Shown here in pieces: positions 51,801-60,486 of a DNA stretch of 64,000 nt. The DNA lies in NCBI GenBank assembly GCA_965215035.1, contig OZ244040.1, forward strand, positions 1-64,000. Reading direction: 5' to 3'. Source of the stretch: Azophilus sp965215035 (lineage in GTDB: Bacteria > Pseudomonadota > Gammaproteobacteria > Pseudomonadales > Azotimanducaceae). A program made the position numbers and the translations under genes. The notes beneath the pieces were generated by a model, which made no database searches, was not told where the DNA came from, and saw only the letters and a list, made by a program, of their open reading frames with translations. Numbering within the stretch: position 1 is the stretch's first letter; every line of letters begins with the position of its first letter.

Positions 51801-52390
51801 CCTTCTACCGCTTCGTGGAGCCGAGCAGCGTCACGCCCTATACCCACCAGGTTCGGTCTCGCGCACTGCACGCCGCGCTCGTGATCGCCCTTCGACATGC
51901 CTGCGACCATCTGCGGGGAAACAATTCGGCGGGTGCATTCGATCGGTATTCGCCGCAGGTTAAAGCGGTGGTCGCCGAACTGAAGCGGCGCTGCCGGCGC
52001 GCGGCGGTAGCATCAGAACAAGCCTGCGACACAGACTGGCCCATCGATGGGATGGCGGAAGGGGCCGTGGGAGGACCGGACGAGCCCGGACAGGCGCGTG
52101 ATAGGCGGTCCTGGTTCGTTGGACAGTCCGAGGGCGAGGTGGCAGAGCCGGACCAGCCCGGACCGGCCCGGGACACGGATGCGCATATCGATCGCCTGGT
52201 GCAGGAGTGGCACGACGAAGCGCGGCGCTGCCAAGAGGCCAAGCGGGAACTGCGCTACCAGGCCCCGGACAGAGAACGAAACGCCGACCGGTTGCTTTGC
52301 GACTATGGCGAGCTGCGTGGCGGCCTGTGGCGGACATTGCGCTCGATGCGCAACGTCGAGAGCACGGCAACGTTGAAGCCGCATGGCTGA
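48872..52390 (+). CDS. drmA: DISARM DrmA-like helicase
   Basis: 1172 residues. An N-terminal region with an acidic stretch (EDEEEEEEEETPADDE) leads to an SF2-type core. Walker A FPTGGGKTEAYLGL lies near residue 454, the DE box IQDELHLVTGP near 655, and motif V-VI-like MVSVGLDVARLALMV and YIQATSRVGRA near 910-950. A C-terminal low-complexity stretch has a duplicated PDxPGxARD. This layout and the following DUF1998 gene identify DrmA of DISARM anti-phage systems. A Gly/Ala/Asp-rich insertion near 830-860 is odd. The last eight bases overlap the next gene. Confidence 0.82.
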   Translation: MIYVEARKRLVDWLRRQLVGPAQEGSLSMSPLDRYPTGVLHPIEPGASGIDPASAGHAPDAGPALLEDEEEEEEEETPADDESAAQPLAQPVRRRRYVPPSSVGFSCCVRGEVRLSITASAAIYKDAGERGERGRFQSRRYERAELEEHSLTWTGFEAPHEPIQERRADADVRTLPRSPDAATTFIWDGRAGIDIRARPHRDSTILTVTLFNRRELDGHLIGRRRIADRVEKSLFEARLECAVEAGELVEYPRVDPSLVSQEEQELELQYRDRRIYAVGHGAAVDWDVAPGRTPCIRSEFMPETEVPMMTVDTGGDDRVLELRRLSGTAMHDELRRFAAGYADWIDGQRRIACAIENTRERAAAQRICGRMEVALGRMERCVAMLRSEALAAESFQLANRTMFEQMRQADRVAGRETEEGGYRWRPFQLAFLLTVMESAIREGDDFRDVLDLIWFPTGGGKTEAYLGLIAFLIVWRRLKYPDTGGGTAAFMRYTLRLLTRQQFERAARMTCALELMRRANPARLGEEPIDIGIWVGEAISPNQFDQALKLVGGVAAGGQRAHHALLLAGCPWCHTPFDAQHGYRATESDFRFHCVNRECEFGADDRPLPCNVVDEALYKNPPSLLVGTIDKFARVAWDERAGVFFGAGLRSRPPELVIQDELHLVTGPLGSVAGLYEAGFDTLLTRRGVRPKYIASTATIRMAGEQVRRLYARDLAVFPPPGLSCDDSYFARTDKMRPGRLYVGYLAPMLDQQHCLAPLAAALLAAPLTIFGDDADRSELLDAWWTQVIYHGSLKGVGNSHNAFFTDVRDFGRRLVEEHLEAIGCGRADASGASVGEPQGDVDAALGGNGRADESGGASARDSNGVSERFQHLSPVQLTSMHSAQENAVTFQRLAKPRQDGECLDAVLATNMVSVGLDVARLALMVVNGQPLTTAEYIQATSRVGRAQVPGLVFANYYRHQARSLSHYESFRPYHESFYRFVEPSSVTPYTHQVRSRALHAALVIALRHACDHLRGNNSAGAFDRYSPQVKAVVAELKRRCRRAAVASEQACDTDWPIDGMAEGAVGGPDEPGQARDRRSWFVGQSEGEVAEPDQPGPARDTDAHIDRLVQEWHDEARRCQEAKRELRYQAPDRERNADRLLCDYGELRGGLWRTLRSMRNVESTATLKPHG

Positions 52391-54302
52391 GGGCTACATT
52401 TCCGTTCGGCTCTCGCACCTGTTGCGACACTGCTCGGTGGGTGCCATTGTGCGCGGTGCGGAGAGCTTGATGGTGGTGCCGGACATCCGACAATGGGACG
52501 GACGGGACAGCGACCCCCGAAGTCGAGAGATACGCTACGTCGATCAGGTCCGCAGCGCTCTCGGCATCGCCCAGGTGCTCTGTAGGCCACCCATTGCGCG
52601 GGAGCGCGACGGGAGGATGCTCGGCTGGATACCGGCGTTTAAGTTCCCGCTTTGGATGCGCTGCCTGAAGTGCGGCCTGATGCACCGTGCGCCTTGGCGG
52701 GACCGGCAGGGGGAAGACGCTCAACATCGCGACGCCGCCAAAGCCTCCGCCGCTAGCGTCGTCTCGCCCTTCCGGGACGGGAAGGGGAAAGACCTTCAAC
52801 ATCGTAACCTTGGGCCGAACGCCGCGGCAGAAACAAAATCGGACGGGGAATGCGCGTGCGGCGGCAAGCTGGAGCAGGCGCCTTGGGTTCTCGTGCACGA
52901 AGACGGCTATTTGGCAGACGTTCCCTGGCACAGTCTGGCCCACGCAGGTGCCCGTGACCCCGACCGGCGCCAATGCGGCGCCGACTGGACGAAACCCTAC
53001 CTGAAGCTGCTGGAACGGGCAGGCGGGCGTCGGGTTGAATGCACCCGTTGCAGGGCGAGCGGTGAATTGCCGCCGCAATGGCCATTCCCGCCCAAGGCCT
53101 GGCAGCAGCCCTGGATTCGCGAGCCTCCCACCGAGCCGCCGGATTCCCCCTCTTGGCTGGTGGAGATCAACGATGTGCGGGTGCACTCGCCCGAGAGTCG
53201 CACGGCCTTGGTCATCCCGCCGGAATCGCGCATCCGCCGGGGGACGGTTGTAGACCGCCTGTACAGCAGTTCCCGGAACCAACGGAGGATACGGGGCGCA
53301 AGAATCTTCCTGGCGCGAAAGGCTGCGATCAAACAGATAGCCAACGACTATGGCTGCACACCCGGTAACATCGAGGAGGCCATGGCGCAGATCGACGCTG
53401 GCTATCCCCTATATGGCCGGGAGACCACCGCGGGCGACCTTCTGAGAAGCGAGTATCGGGCGCTGACCGAGGAGATTCCGGATCTCAAGGAAGACGAGGA
53501 CTTTGTTACCGAACACCATTCGTCCTCCTGGAAGGCGCTTGGTGGTGCGTTGCAGGCGGGAGTCGCCCGCTGCGCCGTCAATGCGGTCGATCATCTGGTC
53601 GCCGTGAATAAGCTGAAGGAGATCCTGGTTTTGTTGGGGTTTCGGCGCGCCAACGGCGAGCGCCTGACCCCGCCGGACATCGCCGGCGAAAGCGACTGGC
53701 TGCCCGCGATTGAACTGTATGGGGAAGGGATATTCTTCACCCTCGACGAGACGCTGCTGCAACGCTGGGAGCGCAACGACGCCTTGTGCGAGCGAGCGGA
53801 CGCCTTTGCCGAACGATACCGCCAGCGTGCCGTACAGCCCGACGGCGAGGTGGAGGTCTCGCCGCGCTTCCTGCTCTGCCATACGTTAGCCCACATTATG
53901 ATCCGTCGGCTGGAGGCGGAAGCGGGGTATCCGGCCGCTTCGCTGCAGGAGCGCATCTACTGTGCGACCGGCAGGGAACCCATGGCGGGGATTCTGATCT
54001 ACGTGGCGGTGGCGGACGAGGAAGGCTCCCTGGGCGGCCTGATGGAATTGGCGCGGCCCGAGCGGTTCCTCCGCCTGCTGACCGGGGCGTTCGAGGCGGC
54101 GGCCTGGTGCTCGCTAGATCCAGTGTGTGCGGATCAGCAAGGTCATGGCCCGGACCTGTTGAACCGCGCCGCCTGCCACGCCTGCGCGCTGCTCCCGGAG
54201 ACCAGTTGCCAGCACGGCAACGTTCTCTTGGACCGGACCTTCATCAAGGGCGGCGCGGCCGGGTTTCCCGCCTTCCTCGACTGCGTCGAGGCGTCCGGCT
54301 GA
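52383..54302 (+). CDS. drmB: DISARM DrmB-like DUF1998 protein
   Basis: 639 residues. N-terminal zinc-binding segment CLKCGLMHR...CACGGK, split by a repeat insertion (52696-52811). The C-terminal DUF1998 signature is complete: LLCHTLAHIMIRRLE, the ERIYCATGREPMAGILIY segment and CHACALLPETSCQHGN, where Cys/His form a second metal site. In DISARM, DrmA and DrmB form the complex that engages incoming DNA. It overlaps drmA by eight bases and the helicase gene by one. Confidence 0.85.
   Translation: MAEGYISVRLSHLLRHCSVGAIVRGAESLMVVPDIRQWDGRDSDPRSREIRYVDQVRSALGIAQVLCRPPIARERDGRMLGWIPAFKFPLWMRCLKCGLMHRAPWRDRQGEDAQHRDAAKASAASVVSPFRDGKGKDLQHRNLGPNAAAETKSDGECACGGKLEQAPWVLVHEDGYLADVPWHSLAHAGARDPDRRQCGADWTKPYLKLLERAGGRRVECTRCRASGELPPQWPFPPKAWQQPWIREPPTEPPDSPSWLVEINDVRVHSPESRTALVIPPESRIRRGTVVDRLYSSSRNQRRIRGARIFLARKAAIKQIANDYGCTPGNIEEAMAQIDAGYPLYGRETTAGDLLRSEYRALTEEIPDLKEDEDFVTEHHSSSWKALGGALQAGVARCAVNAVDHLVAVNKLKEILVLLGFRRANGERLTPPDIAGESDWLPAIELYGEGIFFTLDETLLQRWERNDALCERADAFAERYRQRAVQPDGEVEVSPRFLLCHTLAHIMIRRLEAEAGYPAASLQERIYCATGREPMAGILIYVAVADEEGSLGGLMELARPERFLRLLTGAFEAAAWCSLDPVCADQQGHGPDLLNRAACHACALLPETSCQHGNVLLDRTFIKGGAAGFPAFLDCVEASG
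52696..52811 (+). repeat. In-frame 75-base repeat inside drmB
   Basis: Two roughly 40-base units start at 52696 (GGCGGGACCGGCAGGGGGAA) and 52771 (TCCGGGACGGGAAGGGGAAA), spaced 75 bases, i.e. 25 codons. They encode WRDRQGEDAQHRDAAK and FRDGKGKDLQHRNLG between two halves of the zinc-binding region. Confidence 0.65.
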
Positions 54303-55498
54303 TGGCCAAGCGCAAGTTTGAGCTGCCGGGTATTCAGGATCTCAGCAAGGAACAGGAAGCGGTGCGCGCCCTGCCTAGGGAAGGCCAGCACCTGATCGTC
54401 GGTGGGCCGGGGACCGGCAAGTCGGTGCTTGCGTTGATCCGCGCCCGGCGCCACCACCGGGAGCAGGACGACTATCTGTTCCTGGTGTTCAATCACCTCC
54501 TCAATCGGGCGAGTGCCCAACTCTTCGGTGACGGCCTCAACAGCCAGACGTGGATGGGATGGTTTCTGAACACATTTTGGCAGATCACCGGCCAACCCGT
54601 TCCAAAGACTGGCGCCGCCAGACCCGAGGTTGCAGAGCGAGCACCGCAAGCCGATGAGTTCAGAGAGATCGACTGGGATGGCGTTGCAGAAATCATCGAG
54701 ACCCTGCCCCCTCCCTCGGCAGGTGCGAATCGACCCTTTCTGGTCATCGATGAGGGCCAGGACATGCCTCGGCAGTTCTATACCAGCCTTGTCAACCTCG
54801 GCTTCGAGAACTTTTTCGTAGTGGCCGATCAGAACCAGCAGATCAAGGAAGCAAACAGCAGCCGACAGGACATCGAGAACAGTTTAGCCATTGAAACGAA
54901 CCAAGTGATCGAACTTAAGGAGAACTTCCGCAATAGCTATCAAGTGGCAAGACTGGCGGCGGCGTTCTATACCGGCGACCCGGCGAGCCCGCCGCCGGCG
55001 CTGCCCGGGGCGAAGGCGGGCATCGCTCCGCTGCTCTATTCCTACCAGCCGGACAACCTGAAGAAGGTCGCGGCGGGCATCATGCGGCTGGCAGACCGCG
55101 ACCCGCGGCAACTCATCGGTATCATCGCACCGAGCAACGCCGTCAGGGAACGCTATCTGGAGGCCCTGCGCACCGTGGATGTCCACTTGGACAACCCTCG
55201 TCCATCCATCGAAACCTTCCACGGAAACCACCGTCCCGATGTCAGCTTCGCTGTGGGCGGCATCCTCGTCATCAATGCCCAAGCCTGCAAAGGGCTCGAG
55301 TTCGACACGGCGATTCTCGCCGATATCGACCAACACTATTGCAGGCCCAACGACCCGGACGCCGCCAGACGCCTGTTCTATGTTATGGCCGCGCGGGCCA
55401 GGGAACGGGTGTTCATGTTTTCAAGGCGCGACGGCAGCAGCTCTATTGAGAAGATTTTGCCCAAGGACACCGAGGTCCTGCGGCGCGAGGATCTGTAA
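54302..55498 (+). CDS. UvrD-like SF1 helicase
   Basis: 398 residues; start overlaps the drmB stop (TGATG). Walker A GGPGTGKSVLAL, Walker B FLVIDEGQDMP, ELKENFRNSYQVARLA, INAQACKGLEFDTAILAD and RRLFYVMAARARERVFMF are SF1 motifs I, II, IV, V and VI. It is short for UvrD, so accessory domains are missing. In the defence operon it may supply DNA or RNA translocase activity. DISARM cores do not usually carry this gene directly after drmB. Confidence 0.82.
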   Translation: MAKRKFELPGIQDLSKEQEAVRALPREGQHLIVGGPGTGKSVLALIRARRHHREQDDYLFLVFNHLLNRASAQLFGDGLNSQTWMGWFLNTFWQITGQPVPKTGAARPEVAERAPQADEFREIDWDGVAEIIETLPPPSAGANRPFLVIDEGQDMPRQFYTSLVNLGFENFFVVADQNQQIKEANSSRQDIENSLAIETNQVIELKENFRNSYQVARLAAAFYTGDPASPPPALPGAKAGIAPLLYSYQPDNLKKVAAGIMRLADRDPRQLIGIIAPSNAVRERYLEALRTVDVHLDNPRPSIETFHGNHRPDVSFAVGGILVINAQACKGLEFDTAILADIDQHYCRPNDPDAARRLFYVMAARARERVFMFSRRDGSSSIEKILPKDTEVLRREDL

Positions 55499-57090
55499 TG
55501 ATGGAAACCGGCAGTCTCTTCGAGTCGGGTAACGCACCTGCGCGGGCGAAGGCGCCCGATTCGGGGCTCCTCGTCACCAACCACCTGAACCTGATGTACA
55601 TGCTGGCCTCGGGGCTCGTGCTGCCGCCGGCCGGGTTCGGTGGCAAGCACTATCAGGACACCCTAGGCACCTTCCCCGGCTGGGTTCCGCTGTTCATCGG
55701 CAAAGTGCCCAAGGAGGCAATCGACTGCTCCGTCAGCGAAGCCCGCCACCTCATTCCGACCATCGTTGAAATCGGGCTAGCCGGCCTGTCGGGTCAACTG
55801 CTGGCGCTCGGCGAGGACGGCCTGCGCGAACTGCGCTTCCCGGATGGGGTCGATGGCGGCGAGAAGGCGATCCTAGTGCCGGCGCCCTTGCCCGCCTCCT
55901 GGATCAAGGCCGTCATCTTCAGGTCGCCGGAGGAAAAACGCACCTGCGAAACCCAAGCGAAGGATGTCGGCAACGTACCGTTGCAGGACTTCAAGCGCAA
56001 ATCGATGAAGACGCCGTTCACCAAGGCGCTGAACACTCCCTGGCCGCCGGCGAAGGGCCCCGCGGCGCGGTCGGTACCGCTGCATGCACCTATTGCGGCG
56101 GGTGGCGTCATGGCAATGCTGTTGCTGATGGCCAACCAGGGCGATTTGGCTGTGCATAGCTGCCGGTGCGCCTTCGACCCGGACGACAGCTCGGCGCCAC
56201 CAGTGCAAGACCCCATCCTCGCCGGGCTGCGTGGGTGGCTGCGGACGGGCGGGGCATCGCTGCCCGCGGCCTTGGTTGCGGAAACCGCCTCCGCCGGTTC
56301 AGCACATCGGCAAGAAGTTGCCCGGGAACACCTCTTCTGGGGCGCTGTGGAGCGGCTGGTGGAATGGCAGGAAGCCGGGAACGCCGGGAACGCCGAGGAT
56401 ATGCTGCTTGAGTATCTGGCAGCGGCTTCGACGAAGCTCGACACGAGATTGCAGGCCGGCGCCAGAAAGCTCTGCGACACCCTCAACGCCCTGAGAGGGC
56501 TTGGTGACGCCACCGCCAGCGAGTTGTTTGATAGACATGCCTCGCCCCTGGCCCGCGCCCTGGTGCTGTTCTTTCTGCGCCGAAAGTGCGCGGACCTCCT
56601 CGACTTCAGCAACGACCGGCTCCGTGAGCCGGATTGGCTGGCCGCCGCCATTCTGTTCGGCGCACGCGATGGCTGGTTGGGCCTGCCCCTGCAACTGCGC
56701 ACCATCCCGGAACTCCCGGCCGCCGTCTGCCACCGCATGGCGCGGCTGGCCCATCGGATTGCCGGCACGGGGCTCGACCTCGGCGCATCCCCCGCCAGAG
56801 TTCGCCCCTTGCGCGAGCTGTTCGGCGATGGTTCGGCTTGGGGCACCAAGGAGAGCGCCGCGGCCCTGGAACTCTCCCGGATGCAAAAGTGGGATTGCAT
56901 CCATACCCGCATCAGCCTAGGCCGCGGCGAGTACAGGCTCCGGGTGCAAGGTGGAGCTGTGCACATCGAGTTACCCGGCGACCCCAAGATCGTCCCCGAG
57001 ATCGACCGAACCCGGTTTTTCGATTACTTGGCGAAGATGCGCAAGGACGCAAAGGTGGAGAAGAAAGTGCGCGGCAGGCTTCGAGCCTGA
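55498..57090 (+). CDS. Unknown 530-residue defence-operon protein
   Basis: The start overlaps the helicase stop (TAATG), so it is translated with the operon. The N-terminal 130 residues contain hydrophobic and beta-rich segments (NHLNLMYMLASGLVLPPAGF). The middle is helical and Leu/Ala-rich, and the C-terminus has RLRVQGGAVHIELPGDP then a Lys/Arg-rich tail. No catalytic motif was recognised. Its fixed place between two SF1 helicase genes suggests a subunit or sensor. Confidence 0.6.
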   Translation: MMETGSLFESGNAPARAKAPDSGLLVTNHLNLMYMLASGLVLPPAGFGGKHYQDTLGTFPGWVPLFIGKVPKEAIDCSVSEARHLIPTIVEIGLAGLSGQLLALGEDGLRELRFPDGVDGGEKAILVPAPLPASWIKAVIFRSPEEKRTCETQAKDVGNVPLQDFKRKSMKTPFTKALNTPWPPAKGPAARSVPLHAPIAAGGVMAMLLLMANQGDLAVHSCRCAFDPDDSSAPPVQDPILAGLRGWLRTGGASLPAALVAETASAGSAHRQEVAREHLFWGAVERLVEWQEAGNAGNAEDMLLEYLAAASTKLDTRLQAGARKLCDTLNALRGLGDATASELFDRHASPLARALVLFFLRRKCADLLDFSNDRLREPDWLAAAILFGARDGWLGLPLQLRTIPELPAAVCHRMARLAHRIAGTGLDLGASPARVRPLRELFGDGSAWGTKESAAALELSRMQKWDCIHTRISLGRGEYRLRVQGGAVHIELPGDPKIVPEIDRTRFFDYLAKMRKDAKVEKKVRGRLRA

Positions 57091-57097
57091 AACCTGT

Positions 57098-58687
57098 ATG
57101 CGCATGCTGCCACCGTTTCCCTACGCAACCGGCAGCCAGGCGGAGAAACGGATATTCGACCGGCTGCGGGCCGCCTTCGATGAGGGCTACGTCGCCTGTC
57201 ATTCGCTGCGGCCGGTCCGGCATCCCCACAAGCGGTTTGCGGAGATCGACTTCGTCATCTGCTCGGCGGAAGGTTTGTACGTCCTTGAGATCAAGGGCGG
57301 GCGAATCACGCTTCATGAGGGCGTCTGGCATTGCCGGGACGGCAGCGGCCAAGTTGATCAATTGCGGGAAGATCCGTTCCGCCAGGCCGAGACCGCCTTG
57401 CATGGGCTGGTGGAAGACCTGCGCGCCAAGCTTCCCGCCAGCCTGTTCGACCGGCTGAACACCGGCTACGGGGTAATCTTCCCGGATTGCGAATGGCGCG
57501 GCGCGAGTGCGGAGTGGGACCCTGCGATGCTTGCCGATGCGCGCCGCAGCCGCGACCTAGAGGGCTGGCTGCGCGGCCTGTTCAACTACTGGAAAGCGCG
57601 AAACGGCACCGCGGGCCAGCTCGATGACGAAGGGCTGCGCTTGCTGCTGGAACATTTGCGGCCTGACGTGGACAGCCGGGCAGTGCGGGAAACGGGGCCG
57701 CCGCTCAGCGATCAGGTAGCGGACGCCCGGCGGCGTATCGATGGGTTCACCGATGACCAGATGCGCATGGCGGACGTGGCGCAGGCCAATGCCCGGGTGC
57801 TTTGTGCGGGCGGCGCGGGAACCGGCAAGACCTTTCTCGCCGAACGCCTTGCCCGGCGCTGGGCCGACAAAGGCATGCAGGTCGCCCTAGTGTGTCGCTC
57901 CCCCTGGCTGAAGCAATTCCTCGCAGCGCGTCTTGCCATGCCGGGGCTGACCGTATCGCTGATCGACGAGGTGCGCCTCGATTGCCGCCGGGCAGGCTTG
58001 GAGCACTTCGATGCGCTGATTGTCGATGAAGGGCAGGACCTGTTCGAGATGCGCTGTTTGGAAACACTGGCTGGCGTCTTAGATGGTCGACTGGAAGCCG
58101 GACGCTGGTGCTGGTTTCACGATTTGAACAACCAGTTCCTGACCGATCGTTTCAACCCGCGCGCGAAGGATTACCTGGAATCGCTGCATCCGGTGCGGAT
58201 GCCGCTGCGAACGAACTGCCGCAACACCAGGGTCATCCTCGAATGGATTCAGAAAACGCTGGATGCGGACCTAGGTGTAACCGGGGCGGGGGCTGGCCCC
58301 GATGTGCGCCGGCAGACAGCGGCGGACCGGTGGGATTCCGCCAAGCGAATTGGGCACGAGCTAGTTGCATTGGTGGACGATGGCGGCCTCGCGCCCGGTT
58401 CGGTCACCGTGCTTTCGCCGCTCGAGATCACCGAGTCCTCCGTCGCCGACATGCCCACCGGCATGGCGCGCCGAATCCAGCGCCTAGACGAATATTCCAT
58501 GCGCGGCGCTCGCCGAGACAAGGTTGGTTTCGCAAGAATCGAGGAGTTCAAGGGCCTGGAAAACGACGCGATCATCTTGGTGGATCTCCCCGCCCCGGCC
58601 GACGGGGACGAAAAGCCGGCGGCGCACTATGTCGCCATGAGCCGGGCCCGCTCCGTGCTATCGTTGATTCATCGGGCGCCGCCCTGA
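57098..58687 (+). CDS. NERD nuclease / SF1 helicase fusion
   Basis: 529 residues from ATG 57098. Residues 10 to about 120 are a NERD domain with the PD-(D/E)xK-like core FAEIDFVICSAEGLYVLEIK. A UvrD-like core follows: Walker A GGAGTGKTFLAERLA near 241, DALIVDEGQDLFE, FARIEEFKGLENDAIILVDL and YVAMSRARSVLSLIHR. NERD-helicases are common in anti-phage islands. Probably cleaves and unwinds foreign DNA. Confidence 0.85.
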   Translation: MRMLPPFPYATGSQAEKRIFDRLRAAFDEGYVACHSLRPVRHPHKRFAEIDFVICSAEGLYVLEIKGGRITLHEGVWHCRDGSGQVDQLREDPFRQAETALHGLVEDLRAKLPASLFDRLNTGYGVIFPDCEWRGASAEWDPAMLADARRSRDLEGWLRGLFNYWKARNGTAGQLDDEGLRLLLEHLRPDVDSRAVRETGPPLSDQVADARRRIDGFTDDQMRMADVAQANARVLCAGGAGTGKTFLAERLARRWADKGMQVALVCRSPWLKQFLAARLAMPGLTVSLIDEVRLDCRRAGLEHFDALIVDEGQDLFEMRCLETLAGVLDGRLEAGRWCWFHDLNNQFLTDRFNPRAKDYLESLHPVRMPLRTNCRNTRVILEWIQKTLDADLGVTGAGAGPDVRRQTAADRWDSAKRIGHELVALVDDGGLAPGSVTVLSPLEITESSVADMPTGMARRIQRLDEYSMRGARRDKVGFARIEEFKGLENDAIILVDLPAPADGDEKPAAHYVAMSRARSVLSLIHRAPP

Positions 58688-58835
58688 ACTCGGGCGGGTT
58701 CAAAAGCGATCGCCCTGCCCTGAAGCCGCACGCGCAGCACCTTCCGCAGCGGGTGATACAACACCCCTCCAGCCACCAAACATGCTCAAAACCAGCCCCC
58801 TCGTCAGAGGACCGTATCGCAAACGGAGGGCCTAA

Positions 58836-60335
58836 GTGAAGGAGATGGAAAACATAAAAGAAGGGTACCTACGTCAAGTGCCGGAGAAGTTTCGCACACC
58901 ATATCACGTGGTGCGGGGCAACCTCATTTTTAAGAAGAAAGATAACGGAAATCTGGAACTGGTTGGTCAACTGGAGGAAGTGCCCGGCAAGGCGAAGGAG
59001 CACTTGGCCAAGCTGTGCGGCGGGGACAAACGCCTTGCTTTCCTCAACGCGGCGGGGTCGGTCGCCTCAATCCTGAACTTGGGCGTCACTGTGATCGGGT
59101 TCATGCATGTCAGCAAGCTTCTGCGGCGGATTGAGGATCGCATCGAAGGCGTTGAGCGGAAACTCGACGAGCTTGGCGAGCTGGTCGGCGTCATCGATCA
59201 GAAGGTCGATCAGCTTATCGAGTTGAATGAAGTCCAGGTCGCCGCCCTGGCGGAGATCCACAACCTTATTGTTTCGTTCGAAACGGCCAAGGTGCATGCT
59301 GCGCTGGAAACGCTCGACATCCTGTCGGCGGAAAAGAAAACTCCGGAACGCGATAAGCGCCTTATCGATGCCGCGGAAACGCTTCAGGTCTTCCGGAAGT
59401 GGCTTGCCGACAAGCGGGACGACACCGCCGAGTCCATGATGGCCGTGCGCACGGAGTTATTGCGGGCCGAAGTCGCGGTAGTCCTGGCGGAATGTCGGGC
59501 GAGATGTCTTGCGGATGATGTGTCGTTCGCGGGGCGTATGCTAGAGGGCGTGATGCATGGAGCGCGGGCGGAGATCGAGCGGATGTACGAGTTTGTCATG
59601 GATCGCGATGGAGTACGGCACCTCGCGGTGGCCTACCATGAGAATACCGAAAGCGGAACGGCCCCTTTCGACACCAACGATGCGGTCGAAGCGGTTGCGT
59701 GGATTATGGGCGTTAGCATGACCGAGGCGGCAGTCGACATGGTCTCTAAACTTCAGGATAGCTACGACAGGCGGAGGACGAGGAATAGCTACGACAGCCC
59801 CGGGAATATCGTGAACATCGTGAACATTCTGTGGTACAGACTAGTCATTTCGATCATGACACTGAAAGCTAAGGAGGGGATCGACGGGCCGGAGGAGGAG
59901 AGGTGGTCTCACCTAATGGAGCTCAACGAACTAGGACAAGGTGCGCGCGAAGCACTACGCGAGATATTCGACCTACGACCAGACTCGCTGGACGAACTTG
60001 ATGACAACGCCCAACTCTACAGACGGCACCTTTTGCAGATGACACTGAAAGCTGAGGAGGGGACCGACATCAGGCTGGAGGCGGAGGAGGGGATCGATCG
60101 CCTACGCGACGTGTTCGAGCTAGGTAAAGACGCGCCGCAAGAAGATGATGACGGACCGTCGGCTCAACCCTGCGACGCCGCCGCATTTGTTGCATCGTAT
60201 CATCTAGTCCGCGACTTGGAAGCGGCGCGGGCCATGTGTGCCGCAATGGAGCTATTCGGCGAACCGGTTCGAGAACTTCTTTTCGAGGCCGCGCCACCGG
60301 GCTCGCCGGCGTTGGCGATTGAGTGGCGTCGGTAG
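58836..60335 (+). CDS. Coiled-coil protein with a hydrophobic segment, candidate effector
   Basis: 499 residues from a GTG with GGAGGG upstream; an ATG three codons later is possible. A hydrophobic stretch near residue 75-92 (SVASILNLGVTVIGFMHVSK) is followed by a long heptad-rich coiled coil (RRIEDRIEGVERKLDELGEL onwards, to about 145). The C-terminal half is helical and acidic with a duplicated MTLKA(K/E)EG motif. No enzyme family recognised. A membrane-acting or oligomerising effector at the end of the defence operon is inference; it is 148 bases after the NERD-helicase. Confidence 0.6.
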   Translation: MKEMENIKEGYLRQVPEKFRTPYHVVRGNLIFKKKDNGNLELVGQLEEVPGKAKEHLAKLCGGDKRLAFLNAAGSVASILNLGVTVIGFMHVSKLLRRIEDRIEGVERKLDELGELVGVIDQKVDQLIELNEVQVAALAEIHNLIVSFETAKVHAALETLDILSAEKKTPERDKRLIDAAETLQVFRKWLADKRDDTAESMMAVRTELLRAEVAVVLAECRARCLADDVSFAGRMLEGVMHGARAEIERMYEFVMDRDGVRHLAVAYHENTESGTAPFDTNDAVEAVAWIMGVSMTEAAVDMVSKLQDSYDRRRTRNSYDSPGNIVNIVNILWYRLVISIMTLKAKEGIDGPEEERWSHLMELNELGQGAREALREIFDLRPDSLDELDDNAQLYRRHLLQMTLKAEEGTDIRLEAEEGIDRLRDVFELGKDAPQEDDDGPSAQPCDAAAFVASYHLVRDLEAARAMCAAMELFGEPVRELLFEAAPPGSPALAIEWRR

Positions 60336-60384
60336 ATCACCGCAAACGCAGGATGATCGTGGACATCCAAACGCGGGGTAATGG

Positions 60385-60402
60385 CTCAGTTTGAATTCGT
60401 GG
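60385..60402 (+). repeat. Half-copy of the dispersed palindromic repeat
   Basis: CTCAGTTTGAATTCGTGG matches the left arm of the repeat at 19341 and 33961, but the rest is missing. It marks the end of the defence island. Confidence 0.45.
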
Positions 60403-60486
60403 ACTATAAGAAGGTCAGCACAGATGGGCTTCAATCTATGTTTTACGTTTGGCGGCCGTGCCGGGCGGCGTTGTTGGAGAACAGGT

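Noticed and set aside
53786..54301. Upstream extension of the UvrD-like helicase into drmB
   Set aside because: The DUF1998 frame is conserved through this stretch, and the ATG overlapping the drmB stop is the natural coupled start.
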